Assembly (NCBI GenBank): GCA_947652115.1
Contig: OX393570.1
Span: forward strand, 21,232,838-21,296,837
DNA from: Blastomussa wellsi
Lineage: Eukaryota > Cnidaria > Anthozoa > Scleractinia > Plerogyridae
Direction: 5' to 3'
DNA length: 64,000 nucleotides
Each line of letters starts with the position of its first letter. Position 1 is the first letter of the stretch. Both the position numbers and the translations under genes were made by a program. Positions 1 to 9,045 of this stretch are shown one piece after another. The notes beneath the pieces were generated by a model. The model was not told where the DNA came from, made no database searches, and worked only from the letters and a program-made list of their open reading frames with translations.

Positions 1-366
1 GATGCACTTTACCCTAAAACTTCAAAATTCTCCTTGAATCGACCGGCGATCTCTCGCCGGATATTATATAATTTATGTTCATAGATTATTCCTTACAACA
101 TGTATGTTCCAGTAAGGGCGTGAACAACAAAACACCAACAAGAATTAATCACACAGGAATGAGGATATGACTACCTTCCTGGGTAAAAATGTGCAATGTT
201 TAATATTTGGACTCACGGATCTGACGTTACATTAGTAAGGCCCAGTAAAAGTATTGACTTCATAATTTGTGTTGGACCTGATTGAAAAATTCCGGCCGTT
301 GTTGAAAGGTGGCCGTTTTAAGAACAACCCCGCTTCAATCACTATCTATATCTTCCACAAATGCAG
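1..366. other. non-coding flank or intron before the ankyrin exon
   Basis: No coding signal is seen. The last bases form a plausible splice acceptor (pyrimidine-rich stretch then ATGCAG), so at least the right end is probably intron of the ankyrin gene that continues outside the window. Confidence 0.4.
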
Positions 367-612
367 GATCCTAATAGTGGGCGCACGCCATTACATCACG
401 CAGTGGAGGCTGGGAAGCACCATGTGGCTGAGTACTTGATATCACGTGGTGCTGACGTGAACAGAGTAACGTACGCAGGGAACACGCCGCTTCATACGGC
501 AAGCGGACGAGAAATGGATCAGATGGTGAAACTATTACTGACACACGGCGCAAATGTAAACATCGCTAATCTGGAAGGCGACATTCCCAAAGTGGTGCGA
601 TCGAGCGAGCAG
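367..612 (+). CDS. internal exon of an IkB/BCL3-like ankyrin-repeat protein (partial gene)
   Basis: An open exon of 82 codons starts in phase 0 after an acceptor (...AAATGCAG) and ends at a donor (GAGCAG|GTAAAT). It encodes about two and a half ankyrin repeats: the first has the classic GRTPLHHA start, and the next starts at GNTPLHTA. The linker GADVNRVTYAGNTPLH closely recalls the GADVNRVTYQG segment of IkB-alpha and the matching repeats of BCL3 and NF-kB p105. Such domains bind Rel/NF-kB dimers and hold them inactive in the cytoplasm or adjust their activity on DNA. The rest of the gene lies to the left and perhaps in small exons to the right that I could not find. The ATG at 361 is part of the splice acceptor and is not a real start. 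A generic ankyrin protein remains possible, because the family call rests on one short segment. Confidence 0.65.
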
Positions 613-1999
613 GTAAATATACTGTAGTTATTTTTTCGGCTCTAAACTGTTGCAAAACGCGTCGCAGCATATTTCGGAAGACGTGGCCATATGCCGCAAT
701 GTTGCTGACCTAGCAAGAAAGGCTTGTTTTTTAAACCATCTTGAATTTGAAGGAACGGAAAGCTAGAGAATTTTTAACTTGTGATTTGGCAAGGTCTGTT
801 CTCTCTCTCTAGCGTTGATCGCGCGAAAGAAAGCGTGAAAAGTTTATTGTCCGATCGCAAATTTAGGAAGAGACAGAGACTTCTGAGTGGCCAATGGTGC
901 GCTGGCCGCCGATCGAGCGGTCCGGACTAGTGCGCTGGCCGGGGCACTGGGTTGTGTTCTTGGAAAAGAAACTTCACCTAGGGGCTGTGGATACCATTTT
1001 ACCATTTAATGCTGGAGGGTAACCCTGCGATGGACTGGCATTCATTAAGGGATACCCCCAGGTGCTACGTACACGAAAACGAGACAAGCTCTGACTTGAC
1101 GGGCCACTGCTTGTGCGCAGACTTATTAAAGGAGCTACGTCGCGGAAACTCATCTTGAAAACAAGTTTCTTCAAGTTTGTTGTTTGTCATCGGTCTATAT
1201 CGTTGTCATTCGAGACAATCCTCGTACAATTTCAGCATTTTATTATCCCGTTGGTGTTTTTTCGGCATTAGAAAACTCTTACTTTTAGATTCCCTTCAAT
1301 TTGAAAGTAAATAGGAAAATGACTACAAAAGCCGTGACACTGCTCCTTTAAATGTAAAGAAAACACAGCTACTAATCTTCTATGATCTGTAATTTTTTGT
1401 CTGTTTTTGTCTCTATTAGGCGAAGAGACAGTTCCGGTCTACAGAAAAGTACAGTAAAAAAAGAAAAATATGATATTCCTCTCTCCGAATAGCTGCAGGT
1501 CTCGGAAAGTGCTTCCAAAACATTACTTAAGAATTGAATTTCATGGTTGGAAATAGTTGGAGTTGAAGTGTACGAAACAAAGTTGTTATTGTTGTTGTTA
1601 ATATCGGAACCGTGCACAAGTTATCTGTTGTGTGACTAGTCTCCTTTGAAGCTTTGTTCGCGCCATCACATAGTCCTTGAAATAGAGAAGCCGAGCGTGA
1701 CGACCGAATAAGGAGCGCAATCGAATGAAACTAATTTGTGACTTTTGCTCCGATAACATATTTTCTAGTTGTTGATACAGAAATTTGGTTCTATTACTGT
1801 TGCGTGAAGCAGTTACAGATAAATGACATGAACACTGAAGTAAAAAAAACTGGGTTTTCGTAAAAGGCACGTGAAGAAAAGAAATGATTTAACAATTTTA
1901 TAACGTTTTACTTTAGCTTTTGTACAGACTAGTAAAGAGAAGTCGAGACAATGCTGTTGTTTTTGGTAAATCTTCGTTATCCCACTTGATCATTCTCTT
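613..1999. other. intron or intergenic spacer
   Basis: No exon was recognised. It contains a worn SINE (about 880-1130). Near 1334-1350 there is a lone copy of a GTGACACTG...CCTTTAAA end, similar to the MITE end at 2501, without a detectable partner. Confidence 0.4.
880..1130 (+). repeat. degenerate tRNA-derived SINE
   Basis: Shares successive blocks with the well-preserved SINE at 13116: GTGCGCTGG, GATCGAGCGGTCCGG, TTGTGTTCTTGG, GGGTAACCCTGCGATGGACT and a final GGGCCACTGC. The head is partly duplicated and the A box is damaged. Old, diverged copy. Confidence 0.7.
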
Positions 2000-2200
2000 C
2001 CCCAGAACCGCTTGTCGCTCTTAGCCGGCTGGGCCTGTGCACGAGGAACAAGTGGCTCTGGAACACGTGATTTTATTGGCTAGAATTTATCAAAGGTTGA
2101 CCAATCAAATCAATCGTTTCAAACTAACTGACAGCAGAGTTTATAAACGGTTTCCCTTTGTTAGATTCTAGCCAATCAAAGAGCCATATTATTTAGCGAT
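2000..2200. mobile_element. palindromic MITE, copy 1 of 3
   Basis: Begins with CCCCAGAACCGCTTGTCGCT, then CTTAGCCGGCTGGGCCTGTG and CACGAGGAACAAGTGGCTCT, and has an inner inverted pair around ATTGGCTAGA / TCTAGCCAAT. The same order occurs at 9341 and, most completely, at 32522. It is a non-autonomous inverted-repeat element with no coding capacity. The right end is truncated relative to the third copy. Confidence 0.65.
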
Positions 2201-2500
2201 TTTAATATTCGTAACCGCCATAAGTTTCTTTATATTTCTATCGTTTGTCTTCCATGTCAACGAACTCGTAGTAGGGTCCACCTGTGACGTAATCGACGGA
2301 CTCAGCCGTTGCTTGGATACCTAGCCTGGTATGTTGACCATTACTGTTGGTGCGATAGGCGCGAAAAGTTGTGCGAGTGAACCATGATTGGTCAGGTTTT
2401 GTTTTATTTCATATTGACTAATTTTTTTTTAAACCGACATCGCTAAACGCGGTAAACCAAAACAAAATGCGAGAAACATTTGCCACTCAAGTAAAAATTC

Positions 2501-2895
2501 CTTTAAAGGGACACAATCACGCTTGATACATCATATTTTAATAATTATGGCCTGTATCTTGCTGTAATCGTGCTTTATTGCCTTGCAGTAGAAGGGGAAA
2601 AGTGATGAAAGCAAAGAAATATCAACTAAGAAGAAAAAATAACTATTAAAAGATTCAAAATTTCACCAGAATTTCAGCTTTGATTTCCGGACATCCGGCC
2701 AGAAATCAATTTCGATGAATTGCAATCCACTTCCATCCTTGTAAACCTGTACTTCTTCCCCCACATACCTGTTCTATCTTGTTCTGTGGAATCTTTTCAT
2801 CAAATTTATTCGTATATTTGGTGGCATTTTGCACAATAATATGGAAATTACAACATAAAATTTTTATAATCAGGCGTGACAGTGTCCCTTTAAAG
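2501..2895. mobile_element. MITE with CTTTAAAGGGACAC termini
   Basis: The left end reads CTTTAAAGGGACACAATCAC and the right end is its near-perfect reverse complement (GTGACAGTGTCCCTTTAAAG), giving about 24-bp terminal inverted repeats on a 395-bp element. No transposase frame. A neighbouring minus-strand open frame overlaps it and is judged spurious. Confidence 0.8.
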
Positions 2896-4027
2896 AACCG
2901 TAAAACCAATCGGCACTGAAAAACCAGGTATTCATTTACTGACGATGGGCAAAATAAACCTCCTTTTTTAAGGGAAGAATCAGACAGAAGCCGTGAGACA
3001 ATCTCAGTATTCTTAATTGAAATGGTAACCAACATAACAAATGTCAAAATTACTGTCATGCACGACAAGACTGACGTCACAGGCGTGTCAATTTCCTCAT
3101 CTGGAGCTAGATATGCTTACTGACTGTGAGTTCAGCCAATCAGGACTGAGAGGATTCATTTTACTGTCATATTTATTACTTTACTTTTAACGTATCTGCG
3201 GATGTTAGGAAATATCCATCGCAAACAGTTATCTAAAAATAAGGGTATTATTGTGATAATTTTTACTGACAATTCAAAGTACTCTCTTTTGTACCAGAGA
3301 AGGGATTATGGCTTGATTAGGCGCTGAAAGCTTCTCAAAGCTCCAATGCAAGTATCGACAAGTAATTAAGTTGACTGAAGGTGTATATCATATTTTAATT
3401 GCTTTGGAATTAAAACAAAAAAGAAAATTACTATTTATTGCCCTCCCACTAGCTGTTGAAGTTTGTATATGCCAGCCAGGGAAAGTTGGTTTTTTTCAGT
3501 TCCGAGAGAACTTCATCGCTTCGCCGTTTCATTATTCGACAGAAAAGAAAATTCCGTTGGTAAAAACTTTTTATGTAAATTGAATGTGTCTTTTGTAAAG
3601 TTCTGTTTGGAATTTATTTTATTTCAACGAAGCCATAAAAAAATGAAAATTAAAAAAAAATTATAAACGAAATCTAAATGATTTTAAGATGACGTTCAGA
3701 TGAATAAAACTATTTACAAGGCTAAAACCGTTTAAAAAAAGAACGAAAAAAAAAAAACCGAATGTTTTCGACCTGGCTAATTCATCTTTCAGGGCATCAG
3801 TCATCTTGGGCTTTTTTTATTCTTTTTAAAAACGTTTTTAGCCTTGTAAATAGTTTTATTAATTTAAACACGATTTTGTTTTGAAACATCTGATTAAATA
3901 TTGGCTGAGTACTGGAGTATACAGGTCTAGATCCCTAAAAGCCTAGAACTGTCAGGCATGAAGTAATATCATTCGATCTATGTGATTTCATAGCACAAAG
4001 CTTCAGCAAACGTCAAAGAATATCATT
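2896..4027. other. spacer with one hairpin element
   Basis: No gene seen. Apart from the inverted repeat at 3703-3860 the sequence is AT-rich and unremarkable. The 3' untranslated region of the GPCR gene probably occupies its right end. Confidence 0.4.
3703..3860. repeat. inverted repeat with ~41-bp arms (probable MITE)
   Basis: The left arm (3703-3743) starts AATAAAACTATTTACAAGGC, and the right arm (3820-3860) ends with the reverse complement GCCTTGTAAATAGTTTTATT. The ~75-bp loop includes an A-rich tract. Confidence 0.75.
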
Positions 4028-4969
4028 TCATTTCAAAAATGAAGAAGAATTATAGATCACGCTAACTGAATTTCGCCTAGTTTTTGCGAAAACTGCAACA
4101 TTTCGAAATGTGTTTCGGAAAGCTTTAACTCGCACCGAATACAAAATTGGATTTAACACGGGCGAGAAAAAAGCCAGCGTTGTTGTTCCCAACCATAATT
4201 GAGTTTCATCCCAAATTGCTGGGGCAGCAAGATGAACCACTGAATCAAACAAACTTGGAAGCCAACATAGAGCAAACGAGCCTGTCACCATAGCAACTGT
4301 CATCGCGGCTTTGTTTTCTTTCAGGAAACACGGCCGGTCATTACATGAGCTGCCTTGGACGTTAATCAATCTTTTCTGTCTTTTAGCTTCTTTAAAAATA
4401 CGAAAATAAAAATAAACAATAAATATTAGCGGGATGCCAAAGATTCCGGTGAAAAGGGCAAAATGCCCGTAAGCTGTTATGGTACACTTGTTTTGCAGTG
4501 TAACAAATGCGGCAACAACTGACGAGGCCCAAATCGCCGCAATGACTTTTCTACACCTCGTCGAAGTTAAACGGCTGCGATATTGAAATGGTGAGGTAAC
4601 TCCGATAAAGCGATCGTAGCTAAGCGCCAAAAGGTTTAGCGACGAAGAACTCAACGTTAATACCACAATCACCGTAAACAAATTGTGGACATTGGGCTGC
4701 AGGAGTCCCGCCTTGTGTAGAAGTTTTAAGCACCAAACTGGCACACCCAAAATTGCGATCAGCAAATCGGCCACCGCTAGAGAAATGATCCAATAATTGG
4801 TGACAGAACGCAATGTGGGGTTTCGGTAAATTGCCCAGATGACCAGAATGTTAAGAAAGATCGCCGCAACTCCAGCCAGCGTCGACAAAGTCATTACCGG
4901 AATAAGGGAATTCAATGATACAACGAAAATGTTCTGACGACATCCATCTTGGGTAGTTGAATTTTCCAT
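4028..4969 (-). CDS. class A (rhodopsin-family) G protein-coupled receptor, intronless, orphan
   Basis: 313 residues in one exon, a normal length for a small class A receptor. Seven hydrophobic segments are visible. Hallmarks in order: N and L residues of TM1 (LNILVIWAI), LAVADLL in TM2 with the sodium-site Asp, LSYDRF at the end of TM3 (DRF instead of DRY), CWLP in TM6 and NPILYS (NPxxY) in TM7, followed by a short basic tail. An N-glycosylation site (NST) lies near the start. Residue 3.25, normally Cys, is His by counting back from the DRF Arg, so the usual TM3-loop disulphide cannot form although a Cys is present in loop 2. Overall it recalls the adenosine/melanocortin/amine-like receptors that have expanded in cnidarians, but no ligand can be assigned. 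The ATG is the first in frame and gives a sensible extracellular N-terminus. Confidence 0.9.
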   Translation of the reverse strand: MENSTTQDGCRQNIFVVSLNSLIPVMTLSTLAGVAAIFLNILVIWAIYRNPTLRSVTNYWIISLAVADLLIAILGVPVWCLKLLHKAGLLQPNVHNLFTVIVVLTLSSSSLNLLALSYDRFIGVTSPFQYRSRLTSTRCRKVIAAIWASSVVAAFVTLQNKCTITAYGHFALFTGIFGIPLIFIVYFYFRIFKEAKRQKRLINVQGSSCNDRPCFLKENKAAMTVAMVTGSFALCWLPSLFDSVVHLAAPAIWDETQLWLGTTTLAFFSPVLNPILYSVRVKAFRNTFRNVAVFAKTRRNSVSVIYNSSSFLK

Positions 4970-6711
4970 TTAGCACTCCGCTCGTCACTGCTTTAGCTAG
5001 CTCTTTTGCTGCTTGATATAAGCTCTCGATATTCGAGTCTCGTTTTAAACGAAAAGACACCCCAAATTTAAAAAGAAAATCTTTCCTTTCTCATACTGAT
5101 AAGAAAAATGCCTCGAGGAAAAAATATACTGATATCTATGACACTGCCTCGGGAAGAAAATCTTTTTAAAATCACTTATCTTGACATACGATGCACTTTC
5201 ATGTATGTAAGACAGGCACGTTCACAGCAAAATAATGTTTTCGATGCTCTCTCGCTTTCCAAACGTTATTGCACAGATTTTAAAAATGACTGATTATTCG
5301 TTTTTGGCCTTTTTTACGACCTGCGAAAGCAGCGGAAGCCACTTCAAACCAACACAATTGACACCTGTCAATATTCACAAACAAGATTCATTTATTCATC
5401 ATTTAAACTGCCTAACAAACGCAAACAAACAATTCCTATTTTTAAGTCTCAATTATGCTATTTACATGCTATTCTCAAATTAGGTTTTGCCAAAATTTTT
5501 GTATTTCATATCACGTTGATGCGAAAACGCTCCATCTTTGCCGCAGCCGATACAACATCAATTTCGTTGCGGCTTCATGAGTTTTATAAAGAGCACCCTT
5601 TACAGCTTCTTAATGAGATACTGAAAAGTCCATTAATGAAATTGGTAATGGTTGCCCCTTTTAAAGTTTCAAGAGATCACTTCAATATTGGTGTGAACTA
5701 AATAATTATACGAAGGAGATTTCTGCGTTCTCCCTGCATAGTTGGCAATATATTGGGCTTACAATGCTGGATCAACCACGATTCCATTTCCCAAATTAAC
5801 TTTGTTTTGAGTTTTTACAAGTAATCCCAGGAGCTTTAAAAAGAATGGAAAAAGCTCTCAGCGAAATTGATATGACTTCCACTTTCCAATGTTAGTTTTG
5901 GTCGAACAATGGTAAAACTAGAAGTAATGTAAAAGCGCTTTCGACAGGTGTGCCTAGAAAAAGATTTCGATATTTCATTAGAGGTATTAATATAAAAAAC
6001 TTCATCTATATCTGTGAATGTTGCCTCTTGACTGCTAGTCAGGAGATGCAATGTCTCATTTGAATATGTCACGTCCAGAAACCTTTTTTTTTAATTTAGC
6101 GGCTTTGATTTAGTTTTCTTTCAATTTGAAAAGCCGAGTTGATGCAATGGTGAATGTAGTCGGGGTTCGATTCATGGATCCGATGTTATTGTTGCTTGTT
6201 CTCGAAACGCTCCGAGGGTTTTGCTCCAGGTTCTGCGATTTTCTTTCCTCCTCAAAAACCAGCATTTCTCAATCGCAATTCGACCTGGATAGAAGACCCG
6301 CATGGAAACCAGCTGAGCCGATGTGGCTTCCTCTTTAAATATCAATATTTATTTAACATCTTGCTTTTCTGCCTCTTTTCAAAACGTCCCAGCTGTATAT
6401 TTCTCTTCATAGTTCAAAGCTCGTTTGAAAATCATTTTTGTTCGACTTCCAATCGATTATTGCTTCACTTAATTACAAGAGAACTGCGGAGTTTCAAAAA
6501 CCATTTCATGCGAAAATCATTAATTTAATTCCTGAACAACATCTTACCAGCCGCTCCGCGCTGTTTTGGCTGCGTGAAAATTCGCATTTTTGCCCTCGCA
6601 CCAATTTTTGCGTGGCCATACGCGAGTGGGTCGTGCACGCTCTTCGGGAACACTACACAGGATAACAGTTATTCAAAGTAAGATACATCAAATAACATAA
6701 CCCAGATTTCC
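4970..6711. other. intergenic spacer, no recognised feature
   Basis: Several short open frames exist on both strands, but none shows a family motif, a splice context or a codon pattern that I can support. Confidence 0.4.
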
Positions 6712-7036
6712 GTTTACCGTATTGATTCGATACAGCACCCAACCTCGAATAAGCGCCTATCCCCAAAAAGTACTTTTTAAGCGCCCACCCTCCTCCCCCC
6801 CCCCCCCCCCCTCACCAAAAAAAATAATAATAAAAATGCACAAGAGGAATATGAGTATTGATTAATACGGTATTTCTTTAATGGCTTACAATCTCTAGTT
6901 CCATTGTTTGACAATTTTGTTACAAAATAAACTTTTTACTTACTAATAAGCGCCCAACCTCGAATAAGCTCCCACCCTGAAAGTCCAAAAATTTAATAAG
7001 CGCCCTGGGCGCTTAATCGAATAAATACGGTATTTA
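6712..7036. mobile_element. MITE with TACCGTATT termini and AAGCGCC motifs
   Basis: The left end (TTTACCGTATTGATTCGATA) and the right end (TCGAATAAATACGGTATTT) are imperfect inverted repeats of about 28 bp. Inside, the phrase CAACCTCGAATAAGCGCC recurs and there is a run of C residues near 6797. Non-coding DNA transposon derivative, about 325 bp. Confidence 0.75.
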
Positions 7037-7290
7037 AGAATAAGAGTCATCTAGGAGAGAGATCTTTGCTCCGAATATTGTTTGTTCTTGAGAATGAGCC
7101 TGCATTATATTGTCGGTATGGAGACCAAATCACTGGCATCTCGCACTTAGCATCCATAACCACAGACACACAAGCAAGCTTGAATAAATAGCCTCCCACT
7201 TTTGGGTTGGATGTTTAAGGCCTGCTTCGTCGTCATCGTCATCGTCATAATCATTCATTTTTATTTTACACGTTTGAACACGAGACTGGA

Positions 7291-8945
7291 TTAAACTGGG
7301 GTTCCTTTAATGGGAATTCTCGTTGTCTTGGCACTCATCTCTCTCAATTTTTGCAGTTTTAATCGTCTAAGTTCTTCATCTGATGGCAACAGAGGAGGTA
7401 GATCATTTCCAACAAATTCCACAATGCCCATCTTGGCCAAATCACTCTTTCGAGGAGGTATTTGGTAGACCTTTGTGTAACCATTTACTCTATCTTGGTA
7501 GCGAGGTAAAAGATGCCCAAAGATCTTCGGTATCAGATTTTTCTTCTGGTGAATCCATAAAGGAAGATCACAAAGTTAACATGAGTTTCATGCTGTAAAA
7601 TACAGCATCTGGGGACAAGAATGTGCCACGGATCGAGACCTCTAGCTGCCTCTAACGCTTTGATGTCCGAGATTCACCGACTCATTTTTGGACATAAGCT
7701 GGGATTTTTATGGGAGAGGAGGGGGAGGTTGAGAGGGGGGGGGGGGAAGTCACATGGTGTCACACCCAGGGTTCTTGCCAAATTGTCGTGTTGATATCCA
7801 AGCTGGATTTTATTAAAAGACATTTCTTCCATTTAGCATTGAGCATGGAGGAGTGGCAAGCCCACACTGCATAGCTGTACATGGGTTAAGTTTGACATAA
7901 CAAACAATTACTCTATTCTACAACCCTCGCCTGAAGTGTTGGCACAATTAATTAACAAATTTATTCCTTTTTTCCCTGCTCTTCTCAATGTTGAAATCCC
8001 CAACATATTGCAAAGACAATCCTTTAACACAAACTCGAAAATGTGACAATTTTAAGCACAAAGTATCCGCAATTGTGTCGTCTTTGGGTAACCATTCCAC
8101 CGACTTCTGTCAAAGCTTATCTAATTCTTATCTTAGCTTGTCTCACTGTGCATCAGTCAATTAAATGTCTTAGCAAGTTTCAGGTAGTGTGGCTGATGAG
8201 TGGCAAGGAAGGGGGGGGGACAGATGCTCCAGCTCCCAATACCTCCCCCCCAACCCCACCTGAGGCAGTGACCGGCAGAATTTACAGGCACTAATTAATA
8301 AAATATACAAGGTTCTTACCCCTTTTCACAGATAAATTTCCAGTACTTTTCCAAGCCTTTCCAGGACTCATATCGAATTTTCCAGGACTCCAAATATAAA
8401 TTCTCCCAACTGTAGGCCTTGCATTTCTTATAAAGTTAGCTCAGAAAAATTCATTTCTTGATTTTAACAAATTTCCAGGACTTTCCAGTCCTGGAAAATG
8501 CCATAATAAAATTCCAGGCCTTTCCAGGTTTTCCAGGACCCGTACGAACCCTGATATAATTTGAAAGACAATGAAATGCATATACTCACGGTAATCCAAC
8601 TGTTGATGGTTTCCTCATCGCCTTCTTTAGCGAGATCAATCATCTTAGAATAAAAGTACATTTATCACTTCAGCATTACTTGTTTATTATACATAATGTT
8701 AGTCTTTATACTTTCAGCATCGCTGGAATATATATTAACCAGTGTCAGTTTGACCGATGCCGACAACTTGATCTTACCCTTTCCGCGACTCGTGACAAAT
8801 CATGACATCTGGTGATGGTCGTCTCTATCCTTTCATACTGCACAAGAGCGGTGATGAGCTTTTTGTACAAAACCTTTCGTTTTTCCTTGTTTTTTGGCTT
8901 AAATTTCAACAGATTTTCCAGAGGTCTAGTTCGTATAGCCGCCAT
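7291..8945 (-). CDS. MRPL17: mitochondrial large-subunit ribosomal protein bL17m
   Basis: Three exons on the minus strand: 8945-8778, 8643-8590 and 7545-7291 (stop TAA), all joined in phase 0 with GT-AG sites (GGTAAGA donor, TTCTAAG acceptor, GTGAGTA donor, TTCACCAG acceptor), giving 158 residues. The N-terminal part carries the bL17 signature LITALVQYERIETT. After the second junction SWIT meets KKNLIPKIF, matching the WLTEKDLIPKLF segment of human MRPL17, followed by LLPRYQDRVNGYTKVYQIP and GNDLPPLLP. The protein sits near the exit-tunnel side of the mitochondrial ribosome. The start lies in an AAGATGGCGGC context, and a second bL17m-like gene starts 100 bp away on the other strand. A possible AATAAA lies just downstream of the stop (7260-7265, reverse strand). 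Exon joins are by eye, but the family match is strong. Confidence 0.88.
7546..8589. other. intron 2 of the minus-strand bL17m gene
   Basis: No coding segment seen. It contains a G homopolymer near 7727-7746, a run of C/CCA-rich sequence around 8235-8265 and the TTCCAGGAC-rich repeat at 8308-8553. Confidence 0.5.
8308..8553. repeat. TTCCAGGAC-rich interspersed repeat (MITE-like)
   Basis: The motif TTTCCAGGACT and its variants recur at least seven times, with one locally inverted copy (GACTTTCCAGTCCTGGAAAA). It ends with CCAGGACCCGTACGAACCCT, reminiscent of hAT-type MITE ends common in marine invertebrates. The left end is vague. Confidence 0.5.
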
Positions 8946-9045
8946 CTTGGCAACCTTATTGGACGCATACTATTTTGACGAAAACCCGCTGTGCGGGTTT
9001 AACGCGGTAAAATGCCGAGTAGCCTGGCGACACTCGAGCAACAAC
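8946..9045. promoter_or_regulatory. shared divergent promoter of the two bL17m genes
   Basis: Only 100 bp separate the two start codons, so both 5' untranslated regions and core promoters must overlap here. No TATA box is seen. The left edge reads CCGCCATCTTGGC across the MRPL17 start, the reverse complement of AAGATGGCGGC, a YY1-type element known to overlap start codons of ribosomal and mitochondrial genes in animals. A small hairpin AACCCGC-TGT-GCGGGTT lies at about 8983-8999. That this is a bidirectional promoter is an inference from spacing. Confidence 0.6.

Noticed and set aside
2706..3080. 124-codon minus-strand open frame
   Set aside because: Half lies in a MITE and its termini; no domain or splice context.
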